64,000 bases of DNA from Candidatus Eisenbacteria bacterium (GCA_005893305.1 VBOZ01000012.1:9139-73138), one strand, 5' to 3'; numbered from the stretch's first letter, positions 9,579-18,807 are shown. Numbers and translations: made by a program. The notes: generated by a model not told the origin, from the letters alone.

Positions 9579-10403
9579 ATGGAGCGCCGTGCGCGCAGAT
9601 CGAAGAGAGTCGCCGTGAATCCCTATCGAACCGTCCTGGTTGGAGCGGGCCTGGCCGCAGTCTGGCTCCTCGCGTTGTCCGCGAAACCGTCCGCTTCCGC
9701 CGCATCGGAAGATACATCCACCTTCCTTCGCGGCGATGTGTTCGCCAAGGAATCGTTCGCATCGATGTCGGAGCGTCCGCTCCGTCGCCGCGGCTCTCGA
9801 CGCTCGGACGACTACGGGTACCGGCGCCAATCGTCGTACGGCTTCTTCAATGTCGGCGGGGGCGTCTTCGATCCCTCGAACCAGCCTGGGACCGGGTTCT
9901 ACGGGACCGTGTCCGGCGGCACCGAGGCCGGCGACGCGATGGATCTCGGCGCCCAGCTCTCGTGGTATCACCGCGGCTCGCGCGGCGAGCGCGTGTTCGC
10001 CTCGTATACCGACCCGGCCGGAAATACCGTGCGGCAGGAGGTCGAGACGCAATCGGTCAACACGGACCTCGTGCCCCTGATGGGGATCGTCCGCGTGAAA
10101 TTCCCGCTCACGCCGCAATTCCAGCCCTACCTCGGCGCGGGCGCCGGGTACGAATGGCTCCTCGTCGAGGGGACCGACAGCCAGGGCAATGCGTTCAGCA
10201 ACGATTACGCGGGCTTCGGAGCCCAGCTCATGGCGGGAGTCAACCTCTCGGCGTCGTCCTCGACCGCGCTCTACGCCGAGACCACGTATAACTTCAGCAC
10301 CGTGCACGCGGACTTCTACGACCCCTTCATCAACGCGAACGTTCGGGAGTCGCTCGACTTCGACGGGCTCGCGCTCCACGGCGGCATTCGCGTTCGGTTC
10401 TAG
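9579..10403 (+). CDS. Exported outer-membrane beta-barrel protein
   Basis: A 274-residue protein with a basic start and hydrophobic segment (TVLVGAGLAAVWLLALSAKPSASA) consistent with a signal peptide. It then has strands rich in Gly and aromatic residues, QPYLGAGAGYEWLLVEG, and a C-terminal GGIRVRF, the terminal phenylalanine expected for barrel insertion. It resembles the OmpW/porin-fold group in pattern, but I cannot name a family. GGAGG sits 5 nt before ATG 9579. A TACAAT box at about 9500 may be a -10 element, with no convincing -35. The next gene encodes another small barrel. Confidence 0.65.
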   Translation: MERRARRSKRVAVNPYRTVLVGAGLAAVWLLALSAKPSASAASEDTSTFLRGDVFAKESFASMSERPLRRRGSRRSDDYGYRRQSSYGFFNVGGGVFDPSNQPGTGFYGTVSGGTEAGDAMDLGAQLSWYHRGSRGERVFASYTDPAGNTVRQEVETQSVNTDLVPLMGIVRVKFPLTPQFQPYLGAGAGYEWLLVEGTDSQGNAFSNDYAGFGAQLMAGVNLSASSSTALYAETTYNFSTVHADFYDPFINANVRESLDFDGLALHGGIRVRF

Positions 10404-10505
10404 TTGTCTCCCAAACGCTTGTGGGTTACCTTGGCGACGAGCAGGGCCGTCCGCGTGGGGACCGGGGGGGTCTGAACCCAACGCAGTCCAAGGAGGAAAT
10501 TCGCG

Positions 10506-11087
10506 ATGACACGAGCTTCGTTCCGCTTCGTTGCGCTCTTCACCGCGATTGGGCTTTGCTGCGCCCTCTCGCCCGCTTTCGCGCAGCAGCACGCGCAGAC
10601 CGCGGCCCAGAATGACGTCGGCCTCGGATTCAAGGGAATCGGCGGAAGTCTCGGCTTGGTCGACCCCGAGAACGCGAGCAGCGCGGTCGCTCTGGGATTC
10701 CACGTCGACGCGGGCACGATCGTCCGCAACGTCCACCTGATCCCGTCGTTCAGCTACTGGAATGTCGGCACCGACGTCGGCGCGTATCACGCCGACGTGA
10801 AGGACCTCGCGTTCGCAACGGATGTGAACGTCGACTTTCCGCTCCAGGGCGGCCGCTTCACGCCCTACCTCGGCGGAGGGCTCGGGCTGAACTTTCTCTC
10901 CTTCGATTCCAACGCCCCGAACAGCGTCAGCGCCAACGACACCAAGCTCGGCCTGAACCTCCTGGGAGGCATGAGGAACGACGTCATGCCGAACCTGGCG
11001 ATCTTCGGGGAGCTCCGGTACTCCTTCGTGACCGACGCGAACCAGCTCAAGATCCTGGGCGGGTTCACCTACAAGTTCATCTACTAG
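10506..11087 (+). CDS. Small outer-membrane beta-barrel protein
   Basis: A 193-residue exported protein. It has a signal peptide FRFVALFTAIGLCCALSPAFA followed by GLGFKGIGGSLGLVDPEN and strands such as FTPYLGGGLGLNFLSF, ending GGFTYKFIY with terminal aromatic residues. The pattern is that of an 8-strand OmpA/OmpX-like barrel. A strong AAGGAGGA site lies 8 nt upstream of ATG 10506. It sits between another barrel protein and a lipoprotein on the same strand, which suggests an envelope gene group. Its specific function is unknown. Confidence 0.65.
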   Translation: MTRASFRFVALFTAIGLCCALSPAFAQQHAQTAAQNDVGLGFKGIGGSLGLVDPENASSAVALGFHVDAGTIVRNVHLIPSFSYWNVGTDVGAYHADVKDLAFATDVNVDFPLQGGRFTPYLGGGLGLNFLSFDSNAPNSVSANDTKLGLNLLGGMRNDVMPNLAIFGELRYSFVTDANQLKILGGFTYKFIY

Positions 11088-11114
11088 GCGCGCGAAGCGC
11101 CTGAGGAGGGAAAG

Positions 11115-11948
11115 ATGAGACAGATACGCCTTTTCGGAGTGATTTTCCTTGCGCTGTTCTTGGCAGTCGGCCTGTCGGCTTGCAACAAGAAGGCCGAGAC
11201 CGACGTTTCCTCGACGACAACCGAGGGGAGCCAGGCTACCGCCTCGAACCCGGCGACCACGCAGGAAACCCCTTCGCCCGAGCCGAGCACGTCCCAGCCG
11301 GCGCCAACGACCACGACAACCACCACCACGACCACGACATCCTCGAAGCACACGACCAAGTCGTCGCCCTCCAAGACGACGAAGGCGGTGCCTGCGGCGG
11401 AGACGCATACCGTCTCAATGCCCGCCGGGGCGGCGTTCGACGTGCAGCTGACCACGCCCGTGAGCACCAAGACCTCGAACGTGGGCGACAAGATCGAGGC
11501 GACGCTGATCCAGCCCTTGGTCGCGGCGGATGGGCAAGTGATCGCAAACAAGGGGGCGTTGGTTCGGGGAGAGATCGCCGAGCTGACCCGTGCTAGCAAG
11601 TCGAGGGCCGCGGAAGATCGCGCTTCGCTGAAGTTGGCCTTCACGTCCATCCAGACCGTGGACGGCGAAAAGAGCTTGAGCACGACCGTGACCAACTCCG
11701 AGGGGAAAATGGTCGCGGGGAGCACGACCAAGCGTGACGCGCTCGTGATCGGCGGCAGCGCCATGGCCGGCGCGATCCTGGGCAAGATCATCGGGAAGGA
11801 TACGAAGGGTGCGGTCGTCGGGGCGTTCGGAGGCGCCGTGCTCGGGACCGGCGCGATGATGGCGTCGAAGGGCCACGAGCTCGAAGTCCCCGCCGGGAGC
11901 AAGGTCTCGCTCCGGGCCGAGGAGCCGATTACCGTCGTCTCGAAGTAG
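11115..11948 (+). CDS. Lipoprotein with Thr-rich linker and glycine zipper
   Basis: A 277-residue lipoprotein. It has the signal FGVIFLALFLAVGLSAC with the lipobox cysteine at residue 23. A low-complexity Ser/Thr/Pro linker (about 30-100, from ACC/ACG codon runs) leads to a folded part, MPAGAAFDVQLTTPVSTKTS to SLSTTVTNSEG. A glycine-zipper helix pair GGSAMAGAILGKIIGK / GAVVGAFGGAVLGTG follows at about 212-250. Glycine zippers associate with membranes; the linker would let the domain reach from the inner leaflet of the outer membrane. No specific family is recognised. GAGGGAAAG precedes the ATG. Confidence 0.7.
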   Translation: MRQIRLFGVIFLALFLAVGLSACNKKAETDVSSTTTEGSQATASNPATTQETPSPEPSTSQPAPTTTTTTTTTTTSSKHTTKSSPSKTTKAVPAAETHTVSMPAGAAFDVQLTTPVSTKTSNVGDKIEATLIQPLVAADGQVIANKGALVRGEIAELTRASKSRAAEDRASLKLAFTSIQTVDGEKSLSTTVTNSEGKMVAGSTTKRDALVIGGSAMAGAILGKIIGKDTKGAVVGAFGGAVLGTGAMMASKGHELEVPAGSKVSLRAEEPITVVSK

Positions 11949-11952
11949 CGCG

Positions 11953-12486
11953 ATGGGAGGCGCGGTGTTCAATCTGTCGAACCCGCTCCTCAACATCGTC
12001 GCGCGCACCGCGGTCATCTATCTGGCGCTCCTCGTGGGGCTCCGCCTCACGGGGAAGCGTCAGGTAGGGCAGTTCACTCCGTTCGACCTCCTTCTCCTCC
12101 TCCTCCTCTCGAACGCGGTTCAAAACGCGATGGTCGGCCCCGATACGTCCGTGGCCGGCGGGCTCATTGCCGCGTGCACGCTGTTCGGGGCGAACCTGAT
12201 CGTCGCGGCGATCGCGCGGGGGAGCCGCCGGGCGGCGAAGGTGGTGGAGGGCACGGCGACCTTGCTCATCCGCCACGGCCAGGTCATCCAGCAGAATCTC
12301 GACAACGAAGGGATCTCGGCGGAAGACTTGCGGAGGGCGCTCCGGGAGCACGGCATCGACGACGTGAAGTTGGTGCGCGCCGCGATCCTGGAAGTCGACG
12401 GCTCGATCAGCGTGCTGCGCGAGGACGAATTCCCCAAGGTCGAAAGGCCGTATCACCACATCCGCGGCCTGAAGCGAAAAGCTTAG
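11953..12486 (+). CDS. DUF421 (YetF-like) membrane protein
   Basis: A 177-residue protein. The first ~80 residues form about three membrane helices (NIVARTAVIYLALLVGLRL, PFDLLLLLLLSNAVQNAMVG, GGLIAACTLFGANLIVAAIA) and include the family motif GKRQVGQFTPFDLL. The soluble C-terminal part has LIRHGQVIQQNLDNEGIS and EDLRRALREHGI..VKLVRAAILEVDGSISVL, which matches DUF421/YetF. The biochemical function is unknown. The stop codon lies in the first copy of a 22-bp tandem duplication, and the convergent arginase gene stops in the second copy. Confidence 0.85.
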   Translation: MGGAVFNLSNPLLNIVARTAVIYLALLVGLRLTGKRQVGQFTPFDLLLLLLLSNAVQNAMVGPDTSVAGGLIAACTLFGANLIVAAIARGSRRAAKVVEGTATLLIRHGQVIQQNLDNEGISAEDLRRALREHGIDDVKLVRAAILEVDGSISVLREDEFPKVERPYHHIRGLKRKA

Positions 12487-12507
12487 CGGCCTGAAGCGAA
12501 AAGCTTA
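12464..12507. repeat. Perfect 22-bp tandem duplication at a convergent gene end
   Basis: Two identical, directly adjacent 22-bp units (12464-12485 and 12486-12507), each beginning GCGGCCTGAAGCG and ending AAGCTTA. Copy 1 holds the last codons and part of the TAG stop of the DUF421 gene; copy 2 supplies the TAA stop of the arginase gene on the opposite strand. Confidence 0.95.
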
Positions 12508-13425
12508 GAGGATCCGCTTTCCCAGAAGGCTCTGGGCCAGCTCCACCGCGAGAATCCCCGTCATGTTCCGCGTGTCCAGGACCGGGTTGACCTCCACCAG
12601 GTCGAGCGAGAGGACGTTCGCGCGCTCGCTCAGGATCTCCATGGCGAGGTGCGCCTCGCGGTAGCTGATCCCGCCCCAGAGGGCCGTTCCCACGCCCGGC
12701 GCGTCCTCCGGATCCACCACGTCGAGGTCGAAGGAGACGTGGATTCCCGCGGTGCCTTCGCCCGCGATCCGCATGGCGTCGCTCACCACGTCTCGCATGC
12801 CGCGCTCGTCCACGTCGCGGATCGTGTAGACGGTGACGCCGCTCTTCTTCAAGATTTCCCGCTCGCCGGGATCGAGGTCGCGCACGCCGACCAGGACGAC
12901 GCGGCCCGGCTCGACCTTCCGTCCCCGCCCGCCGAGACCCACGAGGTCGGGATCGCCCATTCCCATGGAGATCGCGAGGGACATGCCGTGGATGTTCCCG
13001 GACGGGGTCGTCTCCGGCGTGTTGGCATCGCCGTGCGCGTCGAACCAGATGACGCCCATCGAGCCGCCCTGGCGACTGACATGGTTGCTCACGCCCGCCA
13101 ACGAGCCGATCGTGATGGAATGGTCGCCGCCCAGGACGACCGGCATCCGGCCCTCGCCGAGGCTTCGCTCCACCTCGCGCCGGAGCGCGTCGCACGCGGC
13201 GAGGATCGCCCGCTTGTAGCGGAGCACGGGGGCGCCGACCTCGAGCGTCTCGGGGATCATCACGTCGATGTCGCCGAAGTCGACAACGGTGTGGCCCAGG
13301 GCCTCGAGATGGCGCTCGAGGTCCGCGATCCGGATCGCCGAGGGTCCCATGTCGACCCCGCGGCGGCCCTGGCCGAGGTCGACCGGGGCGCCGATGATCT
13401 CGAGCTGGCGCGTGCGTGGGTTCAT
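12505..13425 (-). CDS. rocF: Arginase
   Basis: A 306-residue ureohydrolase starting at ATG 13425 (MNPRTRQLEIIGAPVDLGQ); an upstream in-frame extension to 13506 is unconserved. The manganese-binding motifs are VLGGDHSITIG, WFDAHGDANTPE and SFDLDVVDPEDAPGVGT. DAHGDANT and the downstream GNIHGMSLA favour arginase (arginine to ornithine and urea) over agmatinase. It ends within the duplicated 22-bp repeat, against the DUF421 gene, and diverges from the M42 peptidase. No urease or ornithine genes are nearby. Confidence 0.9.
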   Translation of the reverse strand: MNPRTRQLEIIGAPVDLGQGRRGVDMGPSAIRIADLERHLEALGHTVVDFGDIDVMIPETLEVGAPVLRYKRAILAACDALRREVERSLGEGRMPVVLGGDHSITIGSLAGVSNHVSRQGGSMGVIWFDAHGDANTPETTPSGNIHGMSLAISMGMGDPDLVGLGGRGRKVEPGRVVLVGVRDLDPGEREILKKSGVTVYTIRDVDERGMRDVVSDAMRIAGEGTAGIHVSFDLDVVDPEDAPGVGTALWGGISYREAHLAMEILSERANVLSLDLVEVNPVLDTRNMTGILAVELAQSLLGKRIL

Positions 13426-13459
13426 AGGGCCGAGCAGTCTAGCAGAGGCGGGCGAGTCC

Positions 13460-13488
13460 TTGACACCTCCACGTCCGGGGCGGATACT
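13460..13488 (+). promoter_or_regulatory. Candidate sigma-70 promoter for the M42 peptidase gene
   Basis: TTGACA at 13460-13465, a 17-nt spacer and GATACT at 13483-13488, located 48 nt before ATG 13536 in the gap between divergent genes. Confidence 0.6.
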
Positions 13489-13535
13489 CCCGCATTCCTT
13501 TCCCAATTGGGCCTACGAGACGAGGAGCTTCCTGG

Positions 13536-14600
13536 ATGGACGCCACCCACGCACTGCTCAAAGAACTGACGGAGGGCTTCGGCCCGCCGGGCCACGAGGA
13601 AGAAATTGCCACCCAGATGCGGAAGCACCTGAAGGGCCTCGGCGAGGTCTCGCAGGATGGTCTGGGCAGCATCATCTGCAAGAAGAAAGGCACCTCGGAC
13701 GAGCCCCGCATCATGGTCGCCGGGCACATGGACGAGGTCGGCTTCATGGTGAAGGGGATCACGCCCGAGGGATTCATCAAGTTCCTCCCCATGGGCGGCT
13801 GGTGGGGCCACGTCCTCCTCGCCCAGAAGGTGAAGATCCGCACGAAGCGCGGCGACGTCGTCGGCGTCGTGGGGTCCAAGCCGCCGCACGAGCTTCAGGA
13901 AGAGGAGCGGAGGAAGGTCCTCGAGCTCAAGGACATGTTCATCGACGTCGGGGCGACCTCCTACTTCGACGTGAAGAAGAAGCTCGGCGTCCGCGCGGGC
14001 GACCCGATCATCCCTGACGCGCCGTTCTCGGTCATGAACAACGAGCGGCTCTACCTGGCGAAGGCCCTCGACAATCGCGTCGGCTGCGCCTTGGTGGTGG
14101 ATACGCTCCGGAAGCTCAAGGCCACGAGCCACCCGAACACCTTCTACGGCGTCGCCACGACGATGGAGGAGGTCGGGCTGCGCGGCGCGCAGACGAGCGT
14201 CGCGTCGGTCAAGCCGGACGTCGCGATCGCCGTGGACGTGGGCATCGCCCACGACACGCCCGGCTCCATCGGGGACGGCGACGAGAAGCTCGGCGCCGGG
14301 GTCGGAATCCTGGTCTACGACGCCACGTTGGTGCCGAACCGGAAGCTCCGCGATCTCGCGGTCGACATCTGCGAGAAGGGCAAGATCACCTACCACCTGG
14401 GCACGGTCGAGCGCGGGGGGACCGACGCGGGCCGCTTCCACGTCTACGACACCGGCATCCCCTCGCTCGTGATCTTCATTCCGACCCGGTACATCCACAG
14501 CCACTCGACGATCATGGATCGGAAGGACTATGACCAGGCGGTGCGGCTCCTGACCGAGCTCACGAAGCGCCTGGACAAGAAGACGGTGGCGTCGCTCTAG
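13536..14600 (+). CDS. M42 family metallopeptidase (glutamyl aminopeptidase/FrvX-like)
   Basis: A 354-residue cytosolic aminopeptidase, the usual size for M42 enzymes, which form large dodecamers that trim peptides. Family landmarks in order: GFGPPGHEEEIA at the N-terminus, MVAGHMDEVGFMVK with the first metal histidine and catalytic Asp (about 66-78), KALDNRVGCALVVDTL with the bridging Asp, ATTMEEVGLRGAQ with the catalytic Glu, AVDVGIAHDTPG, and PTRYIHSHSTIMD with the last histidine near the C-terminus. All catalytic positions are present. A TTGACA-17-GATACT promoter precedes it; an aquaporin gene follows. Confidence 0.93.
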   Translation: MDATHALLKELTEGFGPPGHEEEIATQMRKHLKGLGEVSQDGLGSIICKKKGTSDEPRIMVAGHMDEVGFMVKGITPEGFIKFLPMGGWWGHVLLAQKVKIRTKRGDVVGVVGSKPPHELQEEERRKVLELKDMFIDVGATSYFDVKKKLGVRAGDPIIPDAPFSVMNNERLYLAKALDNRVGCALVVDTLRKLKATSHPNTFYGVATTMEEVGLRGAQTSVASVKPDVAIAVDVGIAHDTPGSIGDGDEKLGAGVGILVYDATLVPNRKLRDLAVDICEKGKITYHLGTVERGGTDAGRFHVYDTGIPSLVIFIPTRYIHSHSTIMDRKDYDQAVRLLTELTKRLDKKTVASL

Positions 14601-14640
14601 AGGCGTCCCCCGGCGATTCTCTCGAGTGGAGGGAGGGCGG

Positions 14641-15309
14641 ATGAGCCAGGAGGCGAAGAAGTTTCTGGCCGAGCTGATCGGGACTTTCGCGCTGGTCTTC
14701 TTCGGCGCGGGGGCGATCCTCCAGCAGAACGCGACCCAGAGCGTCGGAACCACGGGCATCGCGGTCGCGCACGGCATGGCGATCCTCGTCGGCGTCTACG
14801 CGTTCGGCCACATCTCCGGCGGCCACTTCAACCCAGCGGTCACATTCGGAATGCTGGTGACGCGCCGCATTCGCCCCGGCGGGGCGATCTCCTATTGGGT
14901 CGCCCAGCTCGTCGGCGCTACACTCGGGGCATACGTCCTCTGTCGCGCCTACGGCGGCCCCACCGAGGCGCACCTGGGCGTACCGACGGTCTCGGCGGGC
15001 GTGACCCCGCTCATGGCGATGAGCCTCGAGGGCCTGATGGCCTTCCTGCTCGTCATCGTGATCTTCGGCACCGCGGTCGATCCCCGCGCGCCGAAGGGGT
15101 TCGCCGGTCTCGCGATCGGCTTGACCCTGGTCGGAAACATCCTGGCGGGCGGCTCGCTCACGGGCGCGGCGTTCAATCCGGCCCGCGCGTTCGGCCCGGC
15201 GTTGATCGCGGGTTATTGGCAGGATCAATGGCTCTACTGGGTCGGGCCGCTGCTCGGCGGCGCGATCGCCGCCTTGGTCTACGAGCGGGTACTACTCCAG
15301 CGCGCCTGA
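14641..15309 (+). CDS. Aquaporin family (MIP) channel
   Basis: A 222-residue membrane channel with six predicted helices. Both half-helix signatures are intact: GHISGGHFNPAVTFG (first NPA) and GAAFNPARAFGPAL (second NPA, with the pore arginine). The short length and loops look more like a water channel (AqpZ type) than a glycerol facilitator, but selectivity cannot be decided here. ATG 14641 follows a GGAGGG site; ATG 14626 is less likely. It lies between the M42 peptidase and a 2-hydroxyacid dehydrogenase on the same strand. Confidence 0.92.
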   Translation: MSQEAKKFLAELIGTFALVFFGAGAILQQNATQSVGTTGIAVAHGMAILVGVYAFGHISGGHFNPAVTFGMLVTRRIRPGGAISYWVAQLVGATLGAYVLCRAYGGPTEAHLGVPTVSAGVTPLMAMSLEGLMAFLLVIVIFGTAVDPRAPKGFAGLAIGLTLVGNILAGGSLTGAAFNPARAFGPALIAGYWQDQWLYWVGPLLGGAIAALVYERVLLQRA

Positions 15310-15334
15310 AAACACACCTCGGGCGGGGGATCTG

Positions 15335-18265
15335 ATGGACCCACGTCCGGCCGCAATCGAGCGTGATCTCGGTCCTCTCCTCGAAGGCGAGGTCCGGACC
15401 GACCCGATCACGCTCGCTCTCTTTTCCACCGCCGCGTGCATCTTCCGCCGTAAGCCGGTCGCGGTCGTCTCCCCCCGCGGAACCGCCGATGTCGCGCGCA
15501 CGGTCGAGTACGCGCGCTCGAAGGGGATCCCGGTCACGCCCCGAGGCGGCGGCTCGAGCCTCGCGGGGCAGGCTCTGGGCGACGGCATCATCCTCGACTT
15601 CTCCACCCACACCCATCGCATCCTCGAAGTCGACCCGGACCGCCGGCTCGTGCGCGTGGAGCCGGGCGCGATCCACACGCGCGTCCAGCGCGCCGTGGGG
15701 AAGCATGGGCTTCGGCTCGGCCCGGACCCCTCGAGCGGCGATTTCTGCACGATCGGCGGGAACGTAGGGACCAACGCGGCCGGGGCGCACACGCTCCGGC
15801 ACGGCGCGATGAAGGACCACGTCGCCGCGCTCACCGTCGTGCTCCACGACGGCTCGGTCGTGACCCTCTCCGAGGAGGGCTCCTCGGGGAGCCCGGCGTG
15901 GGGGCCGATCGAGCGCGAGCTGACCGACCTGCTCCGGCGCGGCGCCTCCGCGTTCCTCCCCGAGAAGCCGAAGTCGAACAAGAACTCGGCCGGGTACGAC
16001 CTCTGGGGCGCCTGGAACCCGGGCGATTCAGTTTCCTCGATCGGTCCCCGCTTCGACCCGATCCGGCTCTTCGTGGGATCCGAGGGAACGCTCGGCGTCG
16101 TCGCGGAGGTCACGATGCGGCTGGTGGAGAAGCCCAGGGCCACCGCGGTCGCGCTCCTCTACTTCGCGAGCTGGACGGACGCGAGCGAGGCGGTGCTCGA
16201 GGCGAGGGGCATGGGCGCGTCCGCGGTCGAGGCGATGGACCACACGTTCCTCGCCTTCGTTCGCGATTACCGTCCCGATCTTCGCGATCTCGTCCCGGAG
16301 AAGTTCGTGGCGGGGATTTTGGTGGAGTTCGAGGGAGACACCGAGGAGGAGGCGCGGACCGGGATCGCGGCGCTCGAGGAGTGGGTCGCGCCGCGGCGGG
16401 GGAAAGTGATCGACTTCCGCGCGGCCCGCACCGGCGAGGAGCGATCGGCGCTCTGGGGCGTGCGGCGCGCGGCGCTGCCGCTGGTCTACCGGGCCTCGCC
16501 CGTCGAGAAGCCGATGAACTTCATCGACGACACCGCCGTCCCCGTGGAGAAGCTGGGCGAATACATCGAGGGGCTGCGCGCGATCTTCGCGAAGCATCGG
16601 ACGCGGTACGTCATCTTCGGCCACGCGGGCAACGGGAACGTGCACGTCATGCCTCTGATGGATCCGCACGAGACGACGTTCGCGGCGCGCATGGCCGCGA
16701 TGGCGGAGGAAGCCTTCGAGCTGACGTGGCGCCTCGGCGGCACCATCACCGGGGAGCACGGCGACGGGGTCCTCCGCGCGCCGTACCTGCGCCGGCAATA
16801 TCCGGAGTCGTACCCGGTCATGGCGGCGGTGAAGCAGGTGCTCGACCCGGACGGGATCCTGAACCCCGGAAACGTCATCTCGGGGGAGACGACGTTTCCC
16901 GAGAAGTTCCTGAGGTTCACGAACTCGTTCGTGCAGACCGGCACCGTCTTCGACGAGCCGGAGTACCGCGCGATGATCGAGCTTTGCCATGGGTGCGGCA
17001 CCTGCCGCGATTACTGCCCGGTGGGGAGCACGACGCTGCGGGAGCCGCACACGGCGCGCGCGAAGTCGGTACTCCTGCTCGAGGTGATCCGGGGCGAGCT
17101 GCCGCGGGCGCTCCTGACCGAGAAGCCGTTCAAGGAAGTCATGGATTCGTGCTTCAACTGCAAGCTCTGCCTGACCGAGTGTCCGAGTCAGGTGGACATC
17201 CCGGGTCTCGCGATCGCCGCCCGGAAGGAGTTCGTGGAGGCGCGCGGGATGCCGCTCCGGAATTGGGTGTTGGGGCGCGCCGACCGGGTCGGGAGCCTGG
17301 TTGGAGCCGCGCCCGGCATCGCCGGCCTCGCCAACCTCGCGATCGGGAACCCGGTGGAGCGCGCCGCGCGCGAGAAGCTCGGTGGGATCGCCGGGAAGCT
17401 CGATCTCCCGCGGTTCCGCCGCTCGTTCGGGACAGGCGACCAAGGATCGAAGCGGGTGCTCGCGTTGCCGCTCACGCCGGCGGCGCCTGGACCGGGCGGC
17501 ACCCACGCGCGGCTGGGGCCGATGCCATACCGCGACGTGCCGCTCACCAAGCGGGTCGCCTACTTCGCCGGCTGCTTCGCGCGCTTCCACGATCCCGAAG
17601 GGGAGGCGGCCGCCACCGTGAAGGTGCTCGAGGCGAACGGGATCGAGGTCATCGTTCCCGAGCAGCACTGCTGCGGCATCGCGCTGATCACGATGGGAGC
17701 GGAGCGGTCGGTGCGCGCGGACGCGGAGCGCAACCTCAGGTCGCTCCTGCCGCTCGTGGATCGCGGCTTCACGGTGGTGGCGAGCGCGCCCTCGTGCGGC
17801 CTGGCCCTGATCGAGGATTATCCCCGGATCCTGGGGACCGACGACGCGAGGCGTCTCTCGGACCACACGATCGACGTGCACCAGTACCTCTGGCGCCTCT
17901 ACCAGCGAGGGGAGATGCGCACCGACTTCCGGGCCGTGCCGATCTCGGTCGTCTACCACAACGCCTGCCACTCGGTGGCCCAGGGGATCACCGAGGAGCC
18001 GATCCAGCTGCTCAAGCTGATCCCGGGTGTCGACGTCCGTCCGATCGACGATTCCTGCTGCGGGATCGCGGGGACCTACGGGATGAAGGCCGAGAACTAC
18101 GACCGCGCGATCGAGATCGGCGACCCGCTCTTTCGCGAGATCGATCGCACCAAGGCCGAGGCGATCCTCACCGGATGCGGCACCTGCAACATCCAGATCG
18201 CTCACGGCGTGAAGCGCCCGGTCGTCCACACGATGTCGATCCTGCGCCGCGCGTACGGTGTTTGA
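15335..18265 (+). CDS. FAD-binding and Fe-S 2-hydroxyacid dehydrogenase (YdiJ/D-lactate dehydrogenase type)
   Basis: A 976-residue fusion of a GlcD-like FAD oxidoreductase and a GlpC-like iron-sulfur subunit. The FAD domain has VTPRGGGSSLAGQALG (about 70-85) and GNVGTNAAGAHTLRHG. The substrate domain has GHAGNGNVHVMPLMDP and GEHGDGVLRAPYL. From about 550 come two 4Fe-4S motifs (CHGCGTCRDYCP, CFNCKLCLTECP), then CCG domains with EQHCCGIALI (777) and DSCCGIAGTYGM (907). The architecture and size match YdiJ-type enzymes that oxidise D-2-hydroxyacids (2-hydroxyglutarate, lactate, glycolate) and pass electrons to the membrane. The exact substrate is not resolved. The gene stands alone. Confidence 0.9.
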   Translation: MDPRPAAIERDLGPLLEGEVRTDPITLALFSTAACIFRRKPVAVVSPRGTADVARTVEYARSKGIPVTPRGGGSSLAGQALGDGIILDFSTHTHRILEVDPDRRLVRVEPGAIHTRVQRAVGKHGLRLGPDPSSGDFCTIGGNVGTNAAGAHTLRHGAMKDHVAALTVVLHDGSVVTLSEEGSSGSPAWGPIERELTDLLRRGASAFLPEKPKSNKNSAGYDLWGAWNPGDSVSSIGPRFDPIRLFVGSEGTLGVVAEVTMRLVEKPRATAVALLYFASWTDASEAVLEARGMGASAVEAMDHTFLAFVRDYRPDLRDLVPEKFVAGILVEFEGDTEEEARTGIAALEEWVAPRRGKVIDFRAARTGEERSALWGVRRAALPLVYRASPVEKPMNFIDDTAVPVEKLGEYIEGLRAIFAKHRTRYVIFGHAGNGNVHVMPLMDPHETTFAARMAAMAEEAFELTWRLGGTITGEHGDGVLRAPYLRRQYPESYPVMAAVKQVLDPDGILNPGNVISGETTFPEKFLRFTNSFVQTGTVFDEPEYRAMIELCHGCGTCRDYCPVGSTTLREPHTARAKSVLLLEVIRGELPRALLTEKPFKEVMDSCFNCKLCLTECPSQVDIPGLAIAARKEFVEARGMPLRNWVLGRADRVGSLVGAAPGIAGLANLAIGNPVERAAREKLGGIAGKLDLPRFRRSFGTGDQGSKRVLALPLTPAAPGPGGTHARLGPMPYRDVPLTKRVAYFAGCFARFHDPEGEAAATVKVLEANGIEVIVPEQHCCGIALITMGAERSVRADAERNLRSLLPLVDRGFTVVASAPSCGLALIEDYPRILGTDDARRLSDHTIDVHQYLWRLYQRGEMRTDFRAVPISVVYHNACHSVAQGITEEPIQLLKLIPGVDVRPIDDSCCGIAGTYGMKAENYDRAIEIGDPLFREIDRTKAEAILTGCGTCNIQIAHGVKRPVVHTMSILRRAYGV

Positions 18266-18306
18266 GACGGAAGATCTTCTGGGCCAGTAAGGGGGAGGGG
18301 AAAATC

Positions 18307-18807
18307 GTGCTCGGCGGACTCGAGATTCATCCTGCCATCGTCCACTTTCCGATCGCGCTGACCGCGGTCGCGGCTCTCTCGGCGATTGTCTACATGCTGT
18401 TCCGCGTCGAGTGGATCCGTTGGTTCGCGCCGGTGCTCCTATCGCTCGCGCTCCTGGGTGCCGTCGGCGCGTACTTCAGCGGAGAGTCGGCGAAGGATCG
18501 CGCCGAAACGTTGGGCGTCCCGGAAGCGGCGATCGAGAAGCACGAGGAGACCGGCATCTGGGGCCTAGGGACGACCGGGCTGGCCTGCCTGCTCACGTGG
18601 GCGACCCATACGCGGCGCCGCGGCGTCTTTCTCTCCACTGCGCTAACGCTCGCGGCGGCGGGGATATTCCTCTGGAACGGCCACCTCGGCGGGCAGCTCG
18701 TCTTCATCCACGGCGCAGGGAAGGTGAGCGCGCCGGTGGCGCCTCGAGCGGCGGCTCACCCCGGAACGGCGCAGCCCCGCGCGCCGCACCCGCGGAAGAA
18801 GCGCTAG
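18307..18807 (+). CDS. DUF2231 membrane protein
   Basis: A 166-residue integral membrane protein started at GTG 18307 behind GGGGGAGGGGAAA. It has the DUF2231 signature EIHPAIVHFPIALTA at its N-terminus and about four hydrophobic helices, with conserved-looking SGESAKDRAE and EKHEETGIWG between helices 2 and 3, and a Pro/Ala/basic tail. The function is unknown; family members are often near redox or haem proteins. It overlaps the convergent LysE gene by 4 nt. Confidence 0.85.
   Translation: MLGGLEIHPAIVHFPIALTAVAALSAIVYMLFRVEWIRWFAPVLLSLALLGAVGAYFSGESAKDRAETLGVPEAAIEKHEETGIWGLGTTGLACLLTWATHTRRRGVFLSTALTLAAAGIFLWNGHLGGQLVFIHGAGKVSAPVAPRAAAHPGTAQPRAPHPRKKR

Noticed and set aside
11310-11342. 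ACC/ACG repeat run in the lipoprotein gene as a CRISPR or VNTR locus
   Set aside because: It is codon-level low complexity for a Thr-rich linker, with no spacer structure.
16028-18229. 733-codon open frame antisense to the 2-hydroxyacid dehydrogenase
   Set aside because: Shadow frame; the sense gene has all catalytic motifs.
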